Source: Pseudomonas serbica (GTDB taxonomy: Bacteria > Pseudomonadota > Gammaproteobacteria > Pseudomonadales > Pseudomonadaceae). Taken from it: a DNA stretch of 64,000 nt. Every line of letters starts with the position of its first letter. Within the stretch, counting starts at the first letter, position 1. The stretch spans positions 92,732 to 156,731 of the forward strand of contig NZ_JAQIYM010000016.1 in NCBI RefSeq assembly GCF_028823535.1. Reading direction: 5' to 3'. The position numbers and the translations under genes were made by a program. Below, in pieces: positions 52,666-62,351 of this stretch. The notes under the pieces are model-generated. The model saw only the letters and a list, made by a program, of their open reading frames with translations. It did not search any database and was not told where the DNA came from.

Positions 52666-52926
52666 ATGGACGAACCCCTGCACATAGCCAGCCTTGTGGT
52701 ACTTGCCCGACCTGAACTGTTTGATGCCGTCAAAGCCAACCTGCGCCTATTGGACGGTGTGGAGTTACATCAGGAAAGTGCCGCCGGCAAACTGGTGGTA
52801 GTCCTCGAGGCCGTACACGAAAGCCAGATCCTGCAACGCATCGATCAAATCAACAATTTGCCGGGCGTGCTCAACGCCGCGCTGATCTATCACGAAATTC
52901 TCGATCCCGCGGGAGACATCCAATGA
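52666..52926 (+). CDS. napD: Nap chaperone NapD
   Basis: 86 residues from the ATG at 52666 (MDEPLHIASLVV), with TTGGAG upstream. The NapD ferredoxin-like fold binds the twin-arginine signal of NapA during cofactor loading. ATG-TGA overlap with napA (4 bases) indicates coupled translation. Confidence 0.93.
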   Translation: MDEPLHIASLVVLARPELFDAVKANLRLLDGVELHQESAAGKLVVVLEAVHESQILQRIDQINNLPGVLNAALIYHEILDPAGDIQ

Positions 52927-55427
52927 ACATGTCGCGCCGAGCATTCGTCAAGGCCCAGGCGGCCGCCATCGCAGCGTCCGCAGCCGGCCTGCCGATCTTC
53001 ACCACGGCCAGCAACCTGGTGACCGAGGCGGACATGGTCACCCTGGACTGGAACAAGGCGCCCTGCCGTTTCTGTGGCACCGGGTGCAGTGTGATGGTCG
53101 CGACCCGGGACAACCGAGTGGTCGCCACCCATGGCGACGTCAAGGCCGAAGTGAATCGCGGGTTGAACTGCGTGAAGGGCTATTTCCTGTCCAAGATCAT
53201 GTACGGCGTTGACCGCCTGACTCAGCCGCTGCTGCGCATGACCAACGGGAAGTACGACAAGCAGGGCGAGTTCCAGCCGATCAGCTGGGACAAGGCTTTC
53301 GACATCATGGAAGAAAAATTCAAGCAGGCCCTGAAAAACAAGGGACCCGAATCGATCGGCATGTTCGGTTCGGGGCAATGGACGGTGTGGGAAGGTTATG
53401 CCGCCAACAAGCTCATGAAGGCCGGCTTTCGCAGCAACAACATCGACCCCAATGCCCGTCATTGCATGGCCTCGGCGGTGATGGGATTCATGCGCACCTT
53501 TGGCATGGATGAGCCGATGGGTTGCTACGACGACATCGAGGCCACCGACGCCTTTGTGCTGTGGGGCTCGAACATGGCGGAGATGCACCCGATCCTGTGG
53601 AGCCGGGTCACCGACCGGCGCCTGAGCTATCCGCACGTGAAAGTCGCGGTGTTGTCGACCTTCGAACACCGCAGCTTCGAACTGGCCGACATCCCCATGG
53701 TGTTCAAGCCGCAAACCGACCTGTTGATTCTCAACTACATCGCCAACCACATCATTGAAAGCGGCGCGGTCAATCAGGATTTCATCAGCAAGCACACACG
53801 CTTCGCCAAGGGCGCCGACGATATCGGCTACGGCTTGCGTGCCGATGATCCGCGGGAAAAACAGGCGAAGAATGCCGACAAGGCCAATACCTGGACGGAC
53901 ATGTCCTTCGAGCAGTTCGCCGCGTTCGTCAAACCCTACACCCTTGAACGCACTGCCAAAGAAACCGGGGTCGCACCCGAGCGCATCAAGGCCCTGGCCG
54001 ATCTCTATGCCGATCCCAAGTGTAAAGTCGTGTCGTTCTGGACCATGGGCTTCAACCAGCACACCCGCGGGGTGTGGGCCAACAACCTGATCTACAACAT
54101 TCATTTGCTCACGGGCAAGATCAGCGAACCGGGCAACAGCCCTTTCTCGTTGACCGGCCAACCGTCGGCCTGTGGCACCGCGCGCGAAGTCGGGACTTTC
54201 TCCCACCGCCTTCCCGCCGACATGGTGGTAACCAACCCGAAACACCGCGCCACCGCCGAAAAAATCTGGAAACTACCCACCGGCACCATTCAGGAGAAAG
54301 TCGGCTTTCATGCGGTACAACAAAGCCGCATGCTCAAGGACGGCGTACTTAACGTCTACTGGACCCAGGCCAGCAACAACATGCAGGCCGGGCCCAACAT
54401 CATGCAGGAAGTCTTGCCGGGCTGGCGCAACCCGGAAAACTTCGTGATCGTCTCGGACGTCTACCCCACCGTTTCCGCCCAGGCCGCCGACCTGATCCTG
54501 CCCAGCGCCATGTGGGTGGAAAAAGAAGGCGCCTTTGGCAACGCCGAACGCCGCACGCAATTCTGGCATCAGTTGGTCAGCGCACCGGGGGACGCCAGGT
54601 CCGACCTATGGCAATTGGTGGAGTTTTCCAAGCGCTTCACCACCGATGAAACCTGGCCCGCCGAATTGCTGGCCAAGGCGCCGGAGTACAAGGGCAAAAC
54701 CCTGTTCGAGGTGCTGTTCAAAAATGGCCAGGTGGACGAGTTTCCGGTGGAGCAGATCGAGTCCGGCTACAAGAACGATGAAGCCAAGGCCTTCGGTTTC
54801 TACCTGCAAAAGGGTCTGTTCGAAGAGTACGCCCAGTTTGGTCGCGGCCATGGCCACGACCTGGCGGCCTTCGATCGTTACCACACCGAGCGTGGCCTGC
54901 GCTGGCCTGTGGTTGACGGCAAAGAAACCCGCTGGCGTTACCGCGAGGGGCTCGACCCCTACGTGGAAACGGGCAGCGAAGTACAGTTCTACGGCTATCC
55001 GGACAAGAAGGCGATCATCTTCGCCCTGCCCTATGAGCCACCGGCCGAAGCTCCGGATGCCGACTACCCGTTCTGGCTGAGCACCGGCCGGGTCCTTGAA
55101 CATTGGCACACGGGCACCATGACCCAACGGGTCGATGAACTCTACAAAGCCGTGCCGGACGCGCTGGTCTACATGCACCCCGAGGACGCCAGGGCCATGA
55201 AGGCACGCCGCGGCAGTGAAGTGAAACTGATCAGCCGGCGCGGCGAAATGCGTGCTCGCATCGAAACCCGCGGGCGCAACAAACCGCCACGCGGCCTGGT
55301 GTTCGTGCCGTTTTTCGATGCCAACAAGCTGATCAACAAGGTCACGCTCGACGCCACCGACCCGATCTCCAAGCAGACCGATTACAAGAAATGCGCCATA
55401 CGCATCGAGTTGATCAGCGTGGCTTGA
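52923..55427 (+). CDS. napA: Periplasmic nitrate reductase catalytic subunit
   Basis: 834 residues. Twin-arginine signal SRRAFVKAQ at 4-12, cleavage near residue 30. The [4Fe-4S] cluster Cys48, Cys51, Cys55 and Cys83 (CRFCGTGC...NCVKGYF) and the molybdenum-ligand Cys at about 182 (NARHCMAS) are present. It reduces nitrate to nitrite in the periplasm with bis-MGD cofactor, fed by NapC through NapB. Full length. Cofactor supply depends on genes including moaA here. Confidence 0.97.
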   Translation: MNMSRRAFVKAQAAAIAASAAGLPIFTTASNLVTEADMVTLDWNKAPCRFCGTGCSVMVATRDNRVVATHGDVKAEVNRGLNCVKGYFLSKIMYGVDRLTQPLLRMTNGKYDKQGEFQPISWDKAFDIMEEKFKQALKNKGPESIGMFGSGQWTVWEGYAANKLMKAGFRSNNIDPNARHCMASAVMGFMRTFGMDEPMGCYDDIEATDAFVLWGSNMAEMHPILWSRVTDRRLSYPHVKVAVLSTFEHRSFELADIPMVFKPQTDLLILNYIANHIIESGAVNQDFISKHTRFAKGADDIGYGLRADDPREKQAKNADKANTWTDMSFEQFAAFVKPYTLERTAKETGVAPERIKALADLYADPKCKVVSFWTMGFNQHTRGVWANNLIYNIHLLTGKISEPGNSPFSLTGQPSACGTAREVGTFSHRLPADMVVTNPKHRATAEKIWKLPTGTIQEKVGFHAVQQSRMLKDGVLNVYWTQASNNMQAGPNIMQEVLPGWRNPENFVIVSDVYPTVSAQAADLILPSAMWVEKEGAFGNAERRTQFWHQLVSAPGDARSDLWQLVEFSKRFTTDETWPAELLAKAPEYKGKTLFEVLFKNGQVDEFPVEQIESGYKNDEAKAFGFYLQKGLFEEYAQFGRGHGHDLAAFDRYHTERGLRWPVVDGKETRWRYREGLDPYVETGSEVQFYGYPDKKAIIFALPYEPPAEAPDADYPFWLSTGRVLEHWHTGTMTQRVDELYKAVPDALVYMHPEDARAMKARRGSEVKLISRRGEMRARIETRGRNKPPRGLVFVPFFDANKLINKVTLDATDPISKQTDYKKCAIRIELISVA

Positions 55428-55438
55428 GGAGAACCGCC

Positions 55439-55924
55439 ATGACTTTTCGCATCCTGCCGTTGTTCCTGCTCGCCGTGATGGGCGCGGTGATCGCCGCCGA
55501 GGTCGACTACCCACTGGATGCACCGGGCCCGGACGGACGCCGGCCCGGCGGCACCCTGACGCAAAACGCGCCTGCGCCACCACTGGCCGAGGATGAAAAC
55601 AAGGACCTCAAGCGCGAGCGCAATTATCCTGACCAACCGCCAACCATCCCCCACAGTATTCGCGGCTATCAGATCGACAGGAACGGCAATAAATGCCTGT
55701 CCTGTCACAGCCGGGCCAACAGCCCACGCAGCCAGGCGACGATGATCAGCATCACCCACTACATGGACCGCGACGGCCAGGCGCTGGCGGCTGTCTCACC
55801 GCGTCGCTACTTCTGCAACCAATGCCATGTGCCGCAAAAAGATGTGCTGCCGCTGGTGGGCAACAGCTTCGAGACCATCGACAAAATCCTGCAAGACGAC
55901 GCCAACGCGGCGCAGAAACCTTGA
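55439..55924 (+). CDS. napB: Diheme cytochrome c subunit NapB
   Basis: 161 residues from the ATG at 55439, preceded by GAGGAGAAC. A signal peptide covers 1-20. Heme sites CLSCH (86-90) and CNQCH (126-130). It accepts electrons from NapC and passes them to NapA. 11 bases after napA. Confidence 0.95.
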   Translation: MTFRILPLFLLAVMGAVIAAEVDYPLDAPGPDGRRPGGTLTQNAPAPPLAEDENKDLKRERNYPDQPPTIPHSIRGYQIDRNGNKCLSCHSRANSPRSQATMISITHYMDRDGQALAAVSPRRYFCNQCHVPQKDVLPLVGNSFETIDKILQDDANAAQKP

Positions 55925-55933
55925 GGAGGCGCC

Positions 55934-56530
55934 ATGAAAGCACTGTTCGCCCTGCTTAAGGACTACTGGGGCATCCTGTGTCGGCCGAGTGTGTATTTCA
56001 GCCTGGGTTTTTTGACACTGGGCGGTTTTATCGCCGGGATCATTTTCTGGGGGGGATTCAACACGGCACTGGAACTGACGAACACCGAGAAATTCTGCAT
56101 TTCCTGCCACGAGATGCGCGATAACGTGTTTGTCGAACTGCAGGACACCATCCACTACACCAACCGCTCGGGCGTGCGTGCGAGTTGCCCGGATTGTCAC
56201 GTGCCCCATGAATGGACCCACAAGATCGCACGTAAGATGCAGGCATCGAAGGAGGTCTGGGGCAAACTGTTCGGCACCATCGACACCCGCGACAAGTTCC
56301 TCACCCTGCGCCGTGAACTGGCGGAACATGAATGGGCCAGGCTCAAGGCCAACGATTCGCGCGAATGCCGCAACTGCCACAACTTCGAGTTCATGGACTT
56401 TACCCGCCAGGGCAAACGTGCGGCGGCCATGCACTCGACCTCACTGGCCAAGGGAGAGGCAACCTGCATCGACTGCCACAAGGGCATTGCGCACAAGCTA
56501 CCCGATATGAGCGGCGTCAAAGGCTGGTAG
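55934..56530 (+). CDS. napC: Tetraheme cytochrome NapC
   Basis: 198 residues. One N-terminal membrane helix (about 20-40), then four heme sites: CISCH (55-59), CPDCH (85-89), CRNCH (145-149) and CIDCH (178-182). NapC/NirT family quinol dehydrogenase. GAGGAGG precedes the ATG. Its stop is 4 bases from the convergent gene's stop. napF is absent in this cluster, and no napGH are seen. Confidence 0.96.
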   Translation: MKALFALLKDYWGILCRPSVYFSLGFLTLGGFIAGIIFWGGFNTALELTNTEKFCISCHEMRDNVFVELQDTIHYTNRSGVRASCPDCHVPHEWTHKIARKMQASKEVWGKLFGTIDTRDKFLTLRRELAEHEWARLKANDSRECRNCHNFEFMDFTRQGKRAAAMHSTSLAKGEATCIDCHKGIAHKLPDMSGVKGW

Positions 56531-56534
56531 CTGT

Positions 56535-57203
56535 TCAGTTGCTCGCGACATGAACCACATGGCTAGCCGTCACCAGTGACTTCAACGACGCATCGAACTG
56601 TTTCAACGCATTCACCTGCAACACCGTTTGCTGATTGATCTGCGCGGCAATCTGCGGCGCGGCCTTGCCATGCACCCACACCGAGGGCATCTGCTCGGCA
56701 CGTGAACCTGCAGCCTGGCCGATGTATTGCAGGTTCGCATCGTAGAACTTGGCCACGAACCGCGCTTCAACCTGATTGTTGCGTTTCGACACCAGGCGAC
56801 TGTAGGTGTCGAGCATCACCACCACATCCGGATGCGCCTGCAGCGCCGCATCAAGGCTGTCGTATACCGTCACCGCCGCGAACTCTTTGTGCAACGATGC
56901 CAGCAACCATCCGATCGCCCGTTGCGGATCGGAACTGTCGACGAACGCCTGGCTGATCCGCGAATCCAGCCCGGGGTTCTGCGCCCCCTTCACCGCCACA
57001 TCGTGGTAGCTCTCCAGGTATTGCTGGGTATTGAGGGTGTTTTGGGTGTAGAGCACCGCCACTGTTTGCGAGTGTTGCAAACGGGTGGCGCTGTCTGCAA
57101 TCGACGGGAAGTGACAGGTCGCATCGGCAGCAATGGCCGGTGCAGTGGCAGCGATGCCACCGCTGAATACGGCGACAAAAGCCAGCAGGGTCGAGAGTCT
57201 CAT
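56535..57203 (-). CDS. Exported protein of unknown function
   Basis: 222 residues with a signal peptide (cleavage after about AIA, residue 25). The mature part is soluble, with TCHFPSIADSATRLQHSQTVAVLYTQNTLNTQQYLESY and SVWVHGKAAPQIAAQINQQTVLQ. Pattern suggests a periplasmic alpha/beta protein; no family recognised. Convergent with napC. No clear ties to nap or the type VI genes. Confidence 0.75.
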   Translation of the reverse strand: MRLSTLLAFVAVFSGGIAATAPAIAADATCHFPSIADSATRLQHSQTVAVLYTQNTLNTQQYLESYHDVAVKGAQNPGLDSRISQAFVDSSDPQRAIGWLLASLHKEFAAVTVYDSLDAALQAHPDVVVMLDTYSRLVSKRNNQVEARFVAKFYDANLQYIGQAAGSRAEQMPSVWVHGKAAPQIAAQINQQTVLQVNALKQFDASLKSLVTASHVVHVASN

Positions 57204-57311
57204 CGCGCTTATTCCTTCAATGGCGAGATCGGTATCACGCTATCTTCCTCCCTTGGTGGAAAAACTGAACTTGCATTGCTTGATGATGGGTATCGAGCAA
57301 ATGAATGGTTG

Positions 57312-58511
57312 CTATGACGGCACCTGCTCGCCGGGTTTTCCGCAGGCACCGACCTGAGGCACCAGATGAATATCGACACGCCGGTTGGCCGCGCGCCCTG
57401 CTTCGCTGTCGTTGCTGGCGATTGGCTGGCTGTCGGCAAAACCCTGCACAGCGAAGCAACTGTCGGGAATATCTCCCATCCGCTGCATCCAGCTGCGCAC
57501 CGCTGAAGCGCGAGCATGGGACAACTGCAAATTCTGCTCGGCATTGCCCTTGGCATCGCTGTGCCCGGCGATGACGATCAACCAGTCAGGTTGGGCCTTG
57601 ATGTCGACCAGGGCACTGATCAAGACCTTGGTCGAGCCGGGCTTGAGCTCGGCACTCCCGGGGGCGAACAGGGACAGGCTGTCCAAACGTACGGGCTCGG
57701 GCACCACGGCTGGCGTCTGGAAGACACTGGTGAGGCGATTCACGCCCTCCTTGCCCGGGTTCGCCAGCCAGGTTGTCCATACGACACCCGCAGCCAAGGT
57801 AATTGTCGCGGCAGCCGCGAACAGCCAAGGGACAACATGATGCCTCCTTCTCTGCTGACCGCCCGCCAGCACCACAGGCATCGGTGGTGTCGGCAGGACC
57901 ACCACCGGCATCACCTGGGGCGGTTGCGGCAGTCTCGTGGATAACGCCACCGCGTCGAACAGCCCATGGGATTGCCCATGGCTCTGGGCGTGGCTCTGTG
58001 CAAGTCGCTGCAGCAGGCTATCGACTTGCTGGCGCAGAGCGTGCAAGGAGCCCGGCGGGGGCTGCCCCTCTTGACCCAGTCGTGCATGCAGGCGCTCCAG
58101 CCCAGCGCCCAATTGGGCAATGGCAGGCAGACTCCAGTGTTGCAGCTCCAGGCTGCGCAACAGGGGCTGCAGGCGCGCGAACAACCAAGCCAGGATGTCC
58201 AGGCGCGCCGGCTCCATCGCGGGCCACAGGGTCGGCCATTCGCAGACCAGCGCCTCGGTCAGCGCTATACCCTGAGTCATGCCCTCGAGGCCATGACGGT
58301 GACTACGGGCCAGTACGAAAGCCGCGGCTGTTTGCAACTCCGCACCGTTGTGCTGGAACAACGCCAGGCACAACTGCTCCACCTTGGCCCAATCCACATC
58401 CGGGCAGGCCGGATGACTCAGTCTGGCCAATTCCTCCCGCAGCACCTTGAACTCACTGAAGGCACTTGGATCACCGCCGAGCCTGATTCGCATTTCAAAC
58501 AACGCTGTCAT
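57312..58511 (-). CDS. T6SS-associated ImpA-N / OmpA fusion protein
   Basis: 399 residues. An ImpA_N-like domain at about 10-115 (HPACPDVDWAKVEQLCLALFQHNGAELQTAAAFVLARSHRHG) is followed by a linker with an SHAQSHGQSHG repeat and a membrane helix at about 228-250 (PWLFAAAATITLAAGVVWTTW). An OmpA-like peptidoglycan-binding domain follows at about 280-390 (GHSDAKGNAEQNLQLSHARASAV, NRRVDIHL). Such a protein joins a TssA/VasL-type baseplate domain to the cell wall and could take the place of TagL. It is the last gene seen of the T6SS operon on this strand. Confidence 0.82.
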   Translation of the reverse strand: MTALFEMRIRLGGDPSAFSEFKVLREELARLSHPACPDVDWAKVEQLCLALFQHNGAELQTAAAFVLARSHRHGLEGMTQGIALTEALVCEWPTLWPAMEPARLDILAWLFARLQPLLRSLELQHWSLPAIAQLGAGLERLHARLGQEGQPPPGSLHALRQQVDSLLQRLAQSHAQSHGQSHGLFDAVALSTRLPQPPQVMPVVVLPTPPMPVVLAGGQQRRRHHVVPWLFAAAATITLAAGVVWTTWLANPGKEGVNRLTSVFQTPAVVPEPVRLDSLSLFAPGSAELKPGSTKVLISALVDIKAQPDWLIVIAGHSDAKGNAEQNLQLSHARASAVRSWMQRMGDIPDSCFAVQGFADSQPIASNDSEAGRAANRRVDIHLVPQVGACGKPGEQVPS

Positions 58512-58526
58512 CGCGCATTCCTTTTG

Positions 58527-58976
58527 TTAACCAATTCCCGACATCGACAGGTAGTGCTGGCGCTTCAAGTGACGCACCAGGACATTGCCACCTGGCGTCA
58601 GGCTGGTGCCGAAGGTCACACGCCGCCCCCCTATGAGTTGCACCTCGAGGCTGTACTCCAGATGACCCGGTCGGGTCTGGGGCAAGAGCTCGATGTCAAT
58701 CGTGGCCACCCGCGGCTCGTACTTGGCCAGGGTGTCGGCCATGGCACTCATCAGTCCATGCGCCGATCCGGGCAGGCCCTGGAGGATCTGACCCATGTCC
58801 GGCAAACCATAATCGGGCAGATGCTCGAGCGCGCCGGCCCGGCTGTTGAGGATGCGGCGCAGGTTGTCCAGCACCGAGAGCGTGCACTGATCCTCTTCGG
58901 CGACCTGATGCAGGTCCAGTTCGCCGTCGAAGTTCTGCAGGAGTGTCTCGTACAGGGAGGGATTGAGATCGCCCAT
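58527..58976 (-). CDS. tssE: T6SS baseplate subunit TssE
   Basis: 149 residues, gp25-like (VLDNLRRILNSRAGALEHLPDYGLPDMG). Baseplate wedge component around the Hcp tube. AAGGAG precedes the ATG. It is 3 bases after tssJ. Confidence 0.94.
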   Translation of the reverse strand: MGDLNPSLYETLLQNFDGELDLHQVAEEDQCTLSVLDNLRRILNSRAGALEHLPDYGLPDMGQILQGLPGSAHGLMSAMADTLAKYEPRVATIDIELLPQTRPGHLEYSLEVQLIGGRRVTFGTSLTPGGNVLVRHLKRQHYLSMSGIG

Positions 58977-58979
58977 CCG

Positions 58980-59516
58980 TTACTCCTTGGCCAGCGGGCG
59001 CAGGGTAAGGCGGTTGCCCCCCAGCTCGATCACCCGCACCCGGTCCGGGTCGAGGTCATCGCGGGCCAGGGTCAGGCGCCAGCTATCGGTCCGGCTATCG
59101 AACTCCCGGAACAAGGCAACCACGGCAACGTAGCGTGCCTGCTTGTCCAAGGGGATGTTCAGTTGCGCGCCCTCGTCGGGCTTGATCACCAGGGTTCGCT
59201 TGTCCAGCAGGTCGACACTCAGCACGCGCTCATCATGGCTGAGCAAGCTGTCGTAGTTCGCCCTTTCCAGCGCCTTGCGGTCGCGCAGTTGATACACCCG
59301 CACCAGGGTCGGCACGGATAACGCATTCATGTCGATCCCGGCGGTGTTCAGTGCCGCGCGCCCGCTGAGGTCCAGGCGCAGTGTTTTCACTTGTTTGTAG
59401 AAAATCGCCTCGGTGGTCGAGGTCGTTGCGTCTGTCACGCTCTGGGTCACCCCGCATCCGCCGAGCACTACACCGAACGCGGCGATAGCCAATGATTTAG
59501 AAACGGTACGCGACAT
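58980..59516 (-). CDS. tssJ: T6SS outer-membrane lipoprotein TssJ
   Basis: 178 residues. Lipobox LGGC at about 18-21, preceded by SLAIAAFGVV. The mature domain is the transthyretin-like TssJ fold (NALSVPTLVRVYQLRDRKAL). Anchors the trans-envelope complex. Overlaps tssG by 20 bases. Confidence 0.93.
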   Translation of the reverse strand: MSRTVSKSLAIAAFGVVLGGCGVTQSVTDATTSTTEAIFYKQVKTLRLDLSGRAALNTAGIDMNALSVPTLVRVYQLRDRKALERANYDSLLSHDERVLSVDLLDKRTLVIKPDEGAQLNIPLDKQARYVAVVALFREFDSRTDSWRLTLARDDLDPDRVRVIELGGNRLTLRPLAKE

Positions 59517-60594
59517 ACTTTATCTCCCTTTCCCGGGGGTTGTCCTGCAGGCCTTGATAGCGGCCCAGGTTGATCGTGACGGTGGTGCTTTCGCCGGCCT
59601 GCCAGGCATCGCTGCCCAGGCCCAGCACCCCGGTCATGCCCAGCAAAATCTGCGCTCGTCCCAACAGCGGTGTCGGCAGGCTGTGCAGGGGCAACGACAG
59701 CTGCAGCTTTGCAGTGCAGCGCCAGCCCAGATACACGCGCAGCAATGCCCGCAGATCGTTGTACAACTGGCCACCCGGCAGCCAGCCACGTGCCTCGTGC
59801 CGGTCTTCGGTGAACAGCGCCAGGTGCAGTTGACTGTTTGCGTCGTAGGCGACACAGCCCAAGGGTGTGCCCTGGGACAGTCGCACCGGCTGTGTCGGGG
59901 ACAGCCTCGCCGGTTGCGCCAATAGCACTTTGCGCGGCCAGTGGGGAGTCACCTGTGTACGGGTTTCGGGGGCCAGCAGCTTGACCAGCGCAGCGATGCC
60001 TTCGGCGTTGCGGGTGGGCAGGCGCATTACGCTGAGCAAGGCAAGGAAGCGCGATATCGGCGTGCCAACCTGCCTGGCCGTTCCGGGAATGCCCAGGCCA
60101 ATCAGCCCCAACAGGCATTGCGAAGTCGCATCCGAGCCGCCGGCTTCGAAGGTTGCCGGATAGGAGTACTTGCGCCATATCCGGTAGAACTGGGTAAAGA
60201 TCCGGTGGTTGAAAATGTCCAGGAAGGCTTCAAGCGCCTCGTGCCCCTCCCGTCGTTGGGCGATATCGTCCAGAAAAGCCGTCGGCAATGGCGAGTCCAC
60301 ACCGTACAGACCCAGCAGGCGCGTGCGCACTGTGGCCGGACGCCCAGGGTGTTTGTCGTCGGTTTCAATCGCCTTCAATTCACCGGCAGGGAAACCCATG
60401 CCGGGGTCTGGTCGAAAACGTACCGGGTCATCCGCCGGCGACGTTGTGCTGCCCAGTGGCGGGTGGTCGGGCAACGCCCGTTCGAGCAACTGGCAGAAGC
60501 GATACAGATCGGCTTCGGCCACCCGCCCCTGCAGTGCCTCGAGCAGACCGCCGGCTTTCAGCCGGGAATACGCTGACTGTGGTTCTCGTTCCAT
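59497..60594 (-). CDS. tssG: T6SS baseplate subunit TssG
   Basis: 365 residues from the ATG at 60594, overlapping the tssF end by 37 bases; the frame could also begin at 60603. FYRFCQLLERALPDHPPLG and RFRPDPGMGFPAGELKAIE are TssG motifs. Forms the baseplate wedge with TssE, TssF and TssK. Confidence 0.94.
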   Translation of the reverse strand: MEREPQSAYSRLKAGGLLEALQGRVAEADLYRFCQLLERALPDHPPLGSTTSPADDPVRFRPDPGMGFPAGELKAIETDDKHPGRPATVRTRLLGLYGVDSPLPTAFLDDIAQRREGHEALEAFLDIFNHRIFTQFYRIWRKYSYPATFEAGGSDATSQCLLGLIGLGIPGTARQVGTPISRFLALLSVMRLPTRNAEGIAALVKLLAPETRTQVTPHWPRKVLLAQPARLSPTQPVRLSQGTPLGCVAYDANSQLHLALFTEDRHEARGWLPGGQLYNDLRALLRVYLGWRCTAKLQLSLPLHSLPTPLLGRAQILLGMTGVLGLGSDAWQAGESTTVTINLGRYQGLQDNPREREIKYVAYRF

Positions 60595-62327
60595 CGCAGG
60601 CACTTCCCAGAAGGTTGAAGGATCAGCGTGAGCTGGTTGTAGAGGTGGATGTCGGCGTAGAGGCCGAAGAACCGATTGAGCATTTCGCCGAACAGGCTGA
60701 TGTCGCCCTCTGCGCTGAAGCCGTTGGCGTCCAGGGTGACTTCGATATCCACCCCGCGCAGCAGAAAGCCCTTTTCGAAGCGCTGCACCAGGTGGTGGCC
60801 GACCTCGACAATCGCGGCCAGGCGACGCCGGTTCAACTCACTGCCCGTCCAGTCGTACAGCGCCAGCGTGCCGCGCAGCACTTCAGCGTTGTCGAGCATC
60901 GGCAGGAAATTCGAACCGAGATGGCTCAGCACCCGCCAGTGGAAGCGGTCGCGGTTGGGCGGATAACACGGCAAGGTCGGCGCACACAGGTTGCGCACTC
61001 GCAAGTCGACCTCGATGGATTGCACCGGCGTGTCGAGCAAGGTGCCTTGCAGGGCCTTGCGCGGCAGCTGGCCGTGGGTGCCAGTCAAGCGCAACGACAG
61101 GCTTTCGCTGGTGTCGAGTCGATCCTGATCGAAACCTTCGCCCCCCAGGATCAGCCAGGTGTCATGCAGGCCATTGGGGCCGCGCTTGAGTCGTGTATGG
61201 AAATAACGCTCGGGCGCTTCGTCACGCAACATGCCGCCCTTGTGACGAAAGCTGGTGAACGGCACGTATTCGTGGCGCACGGCACTCTTTGACGCAGTGA
61301 CCCGATCCACCGAGTAGATTTCCGTATGACCGTCCTGCAAACGCATGGGACGAAGCAGGTAATCGGTTTGCAAGGGCGCCAAGGTCATGGGGTCGGACTC
61401 CAGCGTGAACAGGTTGATCACCGGTACGCAATTGAGGCGAATGTGCTCGGCGTTCGGCGTGAACGCTTGGGGCAACGGCTCGCTCAGCACCACCTCGAGT
61501 TCGAACCAGGGGGTATTCGGTGCCAGCTCCACCTGTTCGAGCCCGCAGAGGGTCACGAACATGAACTTCTCGCGAAAGGTGAAATACTCAAGCAGCAACT
61601 GATAGCCGCTGAAGGCACTGTCGCCTTTGGGCCACAATCGATCCTCATCGGCAAACCCCTTGGGCGAAAAATAACCCTCCAGCAGAGAGCGGCCCGCCTG
61701 GTCAGGCAGGCGTACATACAAGGCTTGAGCATTCAGGGTCAGCGCCTGATGCAGCGCACTGGCCAGTGCGGCATCGGCATTGAGGTACAACGGCAGGCGG
61801 CTCAGGTCGATCTCGCTGCAGTCGGCCATTGCCCCGCAAGTAAAGCGCAGTCGCAACAGCGAGCGACCGTCCGGTTCATAAGCCATCTGCACCGTTTCCA
61901 GCGCCAGCGGCTGTAATGTCAGGTCCTGAGTCGTGGTGTAGCGGCAACGGGTACGCAGCGGACCGATGGGTTGCGACAACACTTCGAAGCCGCTGGCGAT
62001 CCGCTGGCTGCGCTTCATCTGTGCGAGCTCAGGCATCAGCTCGACAATCGAGAGCGATGGAATGGTGCGCAGGTAATGCGGCCAGAGCAGGCTGACCAGG
62101 CCTTCGGTCAGCTCCGGCAGGTCATCGTCGAGTTTTTCCCGCAGCCGCCCCATCAGGAAGGCAAAACCTTCAAACAGGCGCTCCACATAGGGGTCGCGCG
62201 CGCCCGACTTGTCCAGGTTCAGTTGGGCCGCCCGGTCCGGAAAGGCCTCCGCGAACTCCTTGCCGGCCTCGCGCAGGTAGCGCATCTCGGCGTCGAAATA
62301 TTGCAGTGTCAGATTGTCGATGCTCAC
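60558..62327 (-). CDS. tssF: T6SS baseplate subunit TssF
   Basis: 589 residues from a GTG start. YFDAEMRYLREAGKEFAEAFPDRAAQL is the TssF N-terminal signature; GFAFLMGRLREKLDDDLPELTEGL follows. Two copies per wedge with TssG. AGGA precedes the start. tssA begins after 24 bases. Confidence 0.95.
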   Translation of the reverse strand: MSIDNLTLQYFDAEMRYLREAGKEFAEAFPDRAAQLNLDKSGARDPYVERLFEGFAFLMGRLREKLDDDLPELTEGLVSLLWPHYLRTIPSLSIVELMPELAQMKRSQRIASGFEVLSQPIGPLRTRCRYTTTQDLTLQPLALETVQMAYEPDGRSLLRLRFTCGAMADCSEIDLSRLPLYLNADAALASALHQALTLNAQALYVRLPDQAGRSLLEGYFSPKGFADEDRLWPKGDSAFSGYQLLLEYFTFREKFMFVTLCGLEQVELAPNTPWFELEVVLSEPLPQAFTPNAEHIRLNCVPVINLFTLESDPMTLAPLQTDYLLRPMRLQDGHTEIYSVDRVTASKSAVRHEYVPFTSFRHKGGMLRDEAPERYFHTRLKRGPNGLHDTWLILGGEGFDQDRLDTSESLSLRLTGTHGQLPRKALQGTLLDTPVQSIEVDLRVRNLCAPTLPCYPPNRDRFHWRVLSHLGSNFLPMLDNAEVLRGTLALYDWTGSELNRRRLAAIVEVGHHLVQRFEKGFLLRGVDIEVTLDANGFSAEGDISLFGEMLNRFFGLYADIHLYNQLTLILQPSGKCLRWNENHSQRIPG

Positions 62328-62351
62328 AGTAAGAATCCTGATAAAAGAGGT

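Noticed and set aside
52890..54245. Minus-strand open frame of 451 codons
   Set aside because: Antisense to napA, which has full cluster and twin-arginine motifs.
57966..59321. Plus-strand open frame of 451 codons
   Set aside because: Antisense to tssE, tssJ and the OmpA fusion; codon bias of a shadow.
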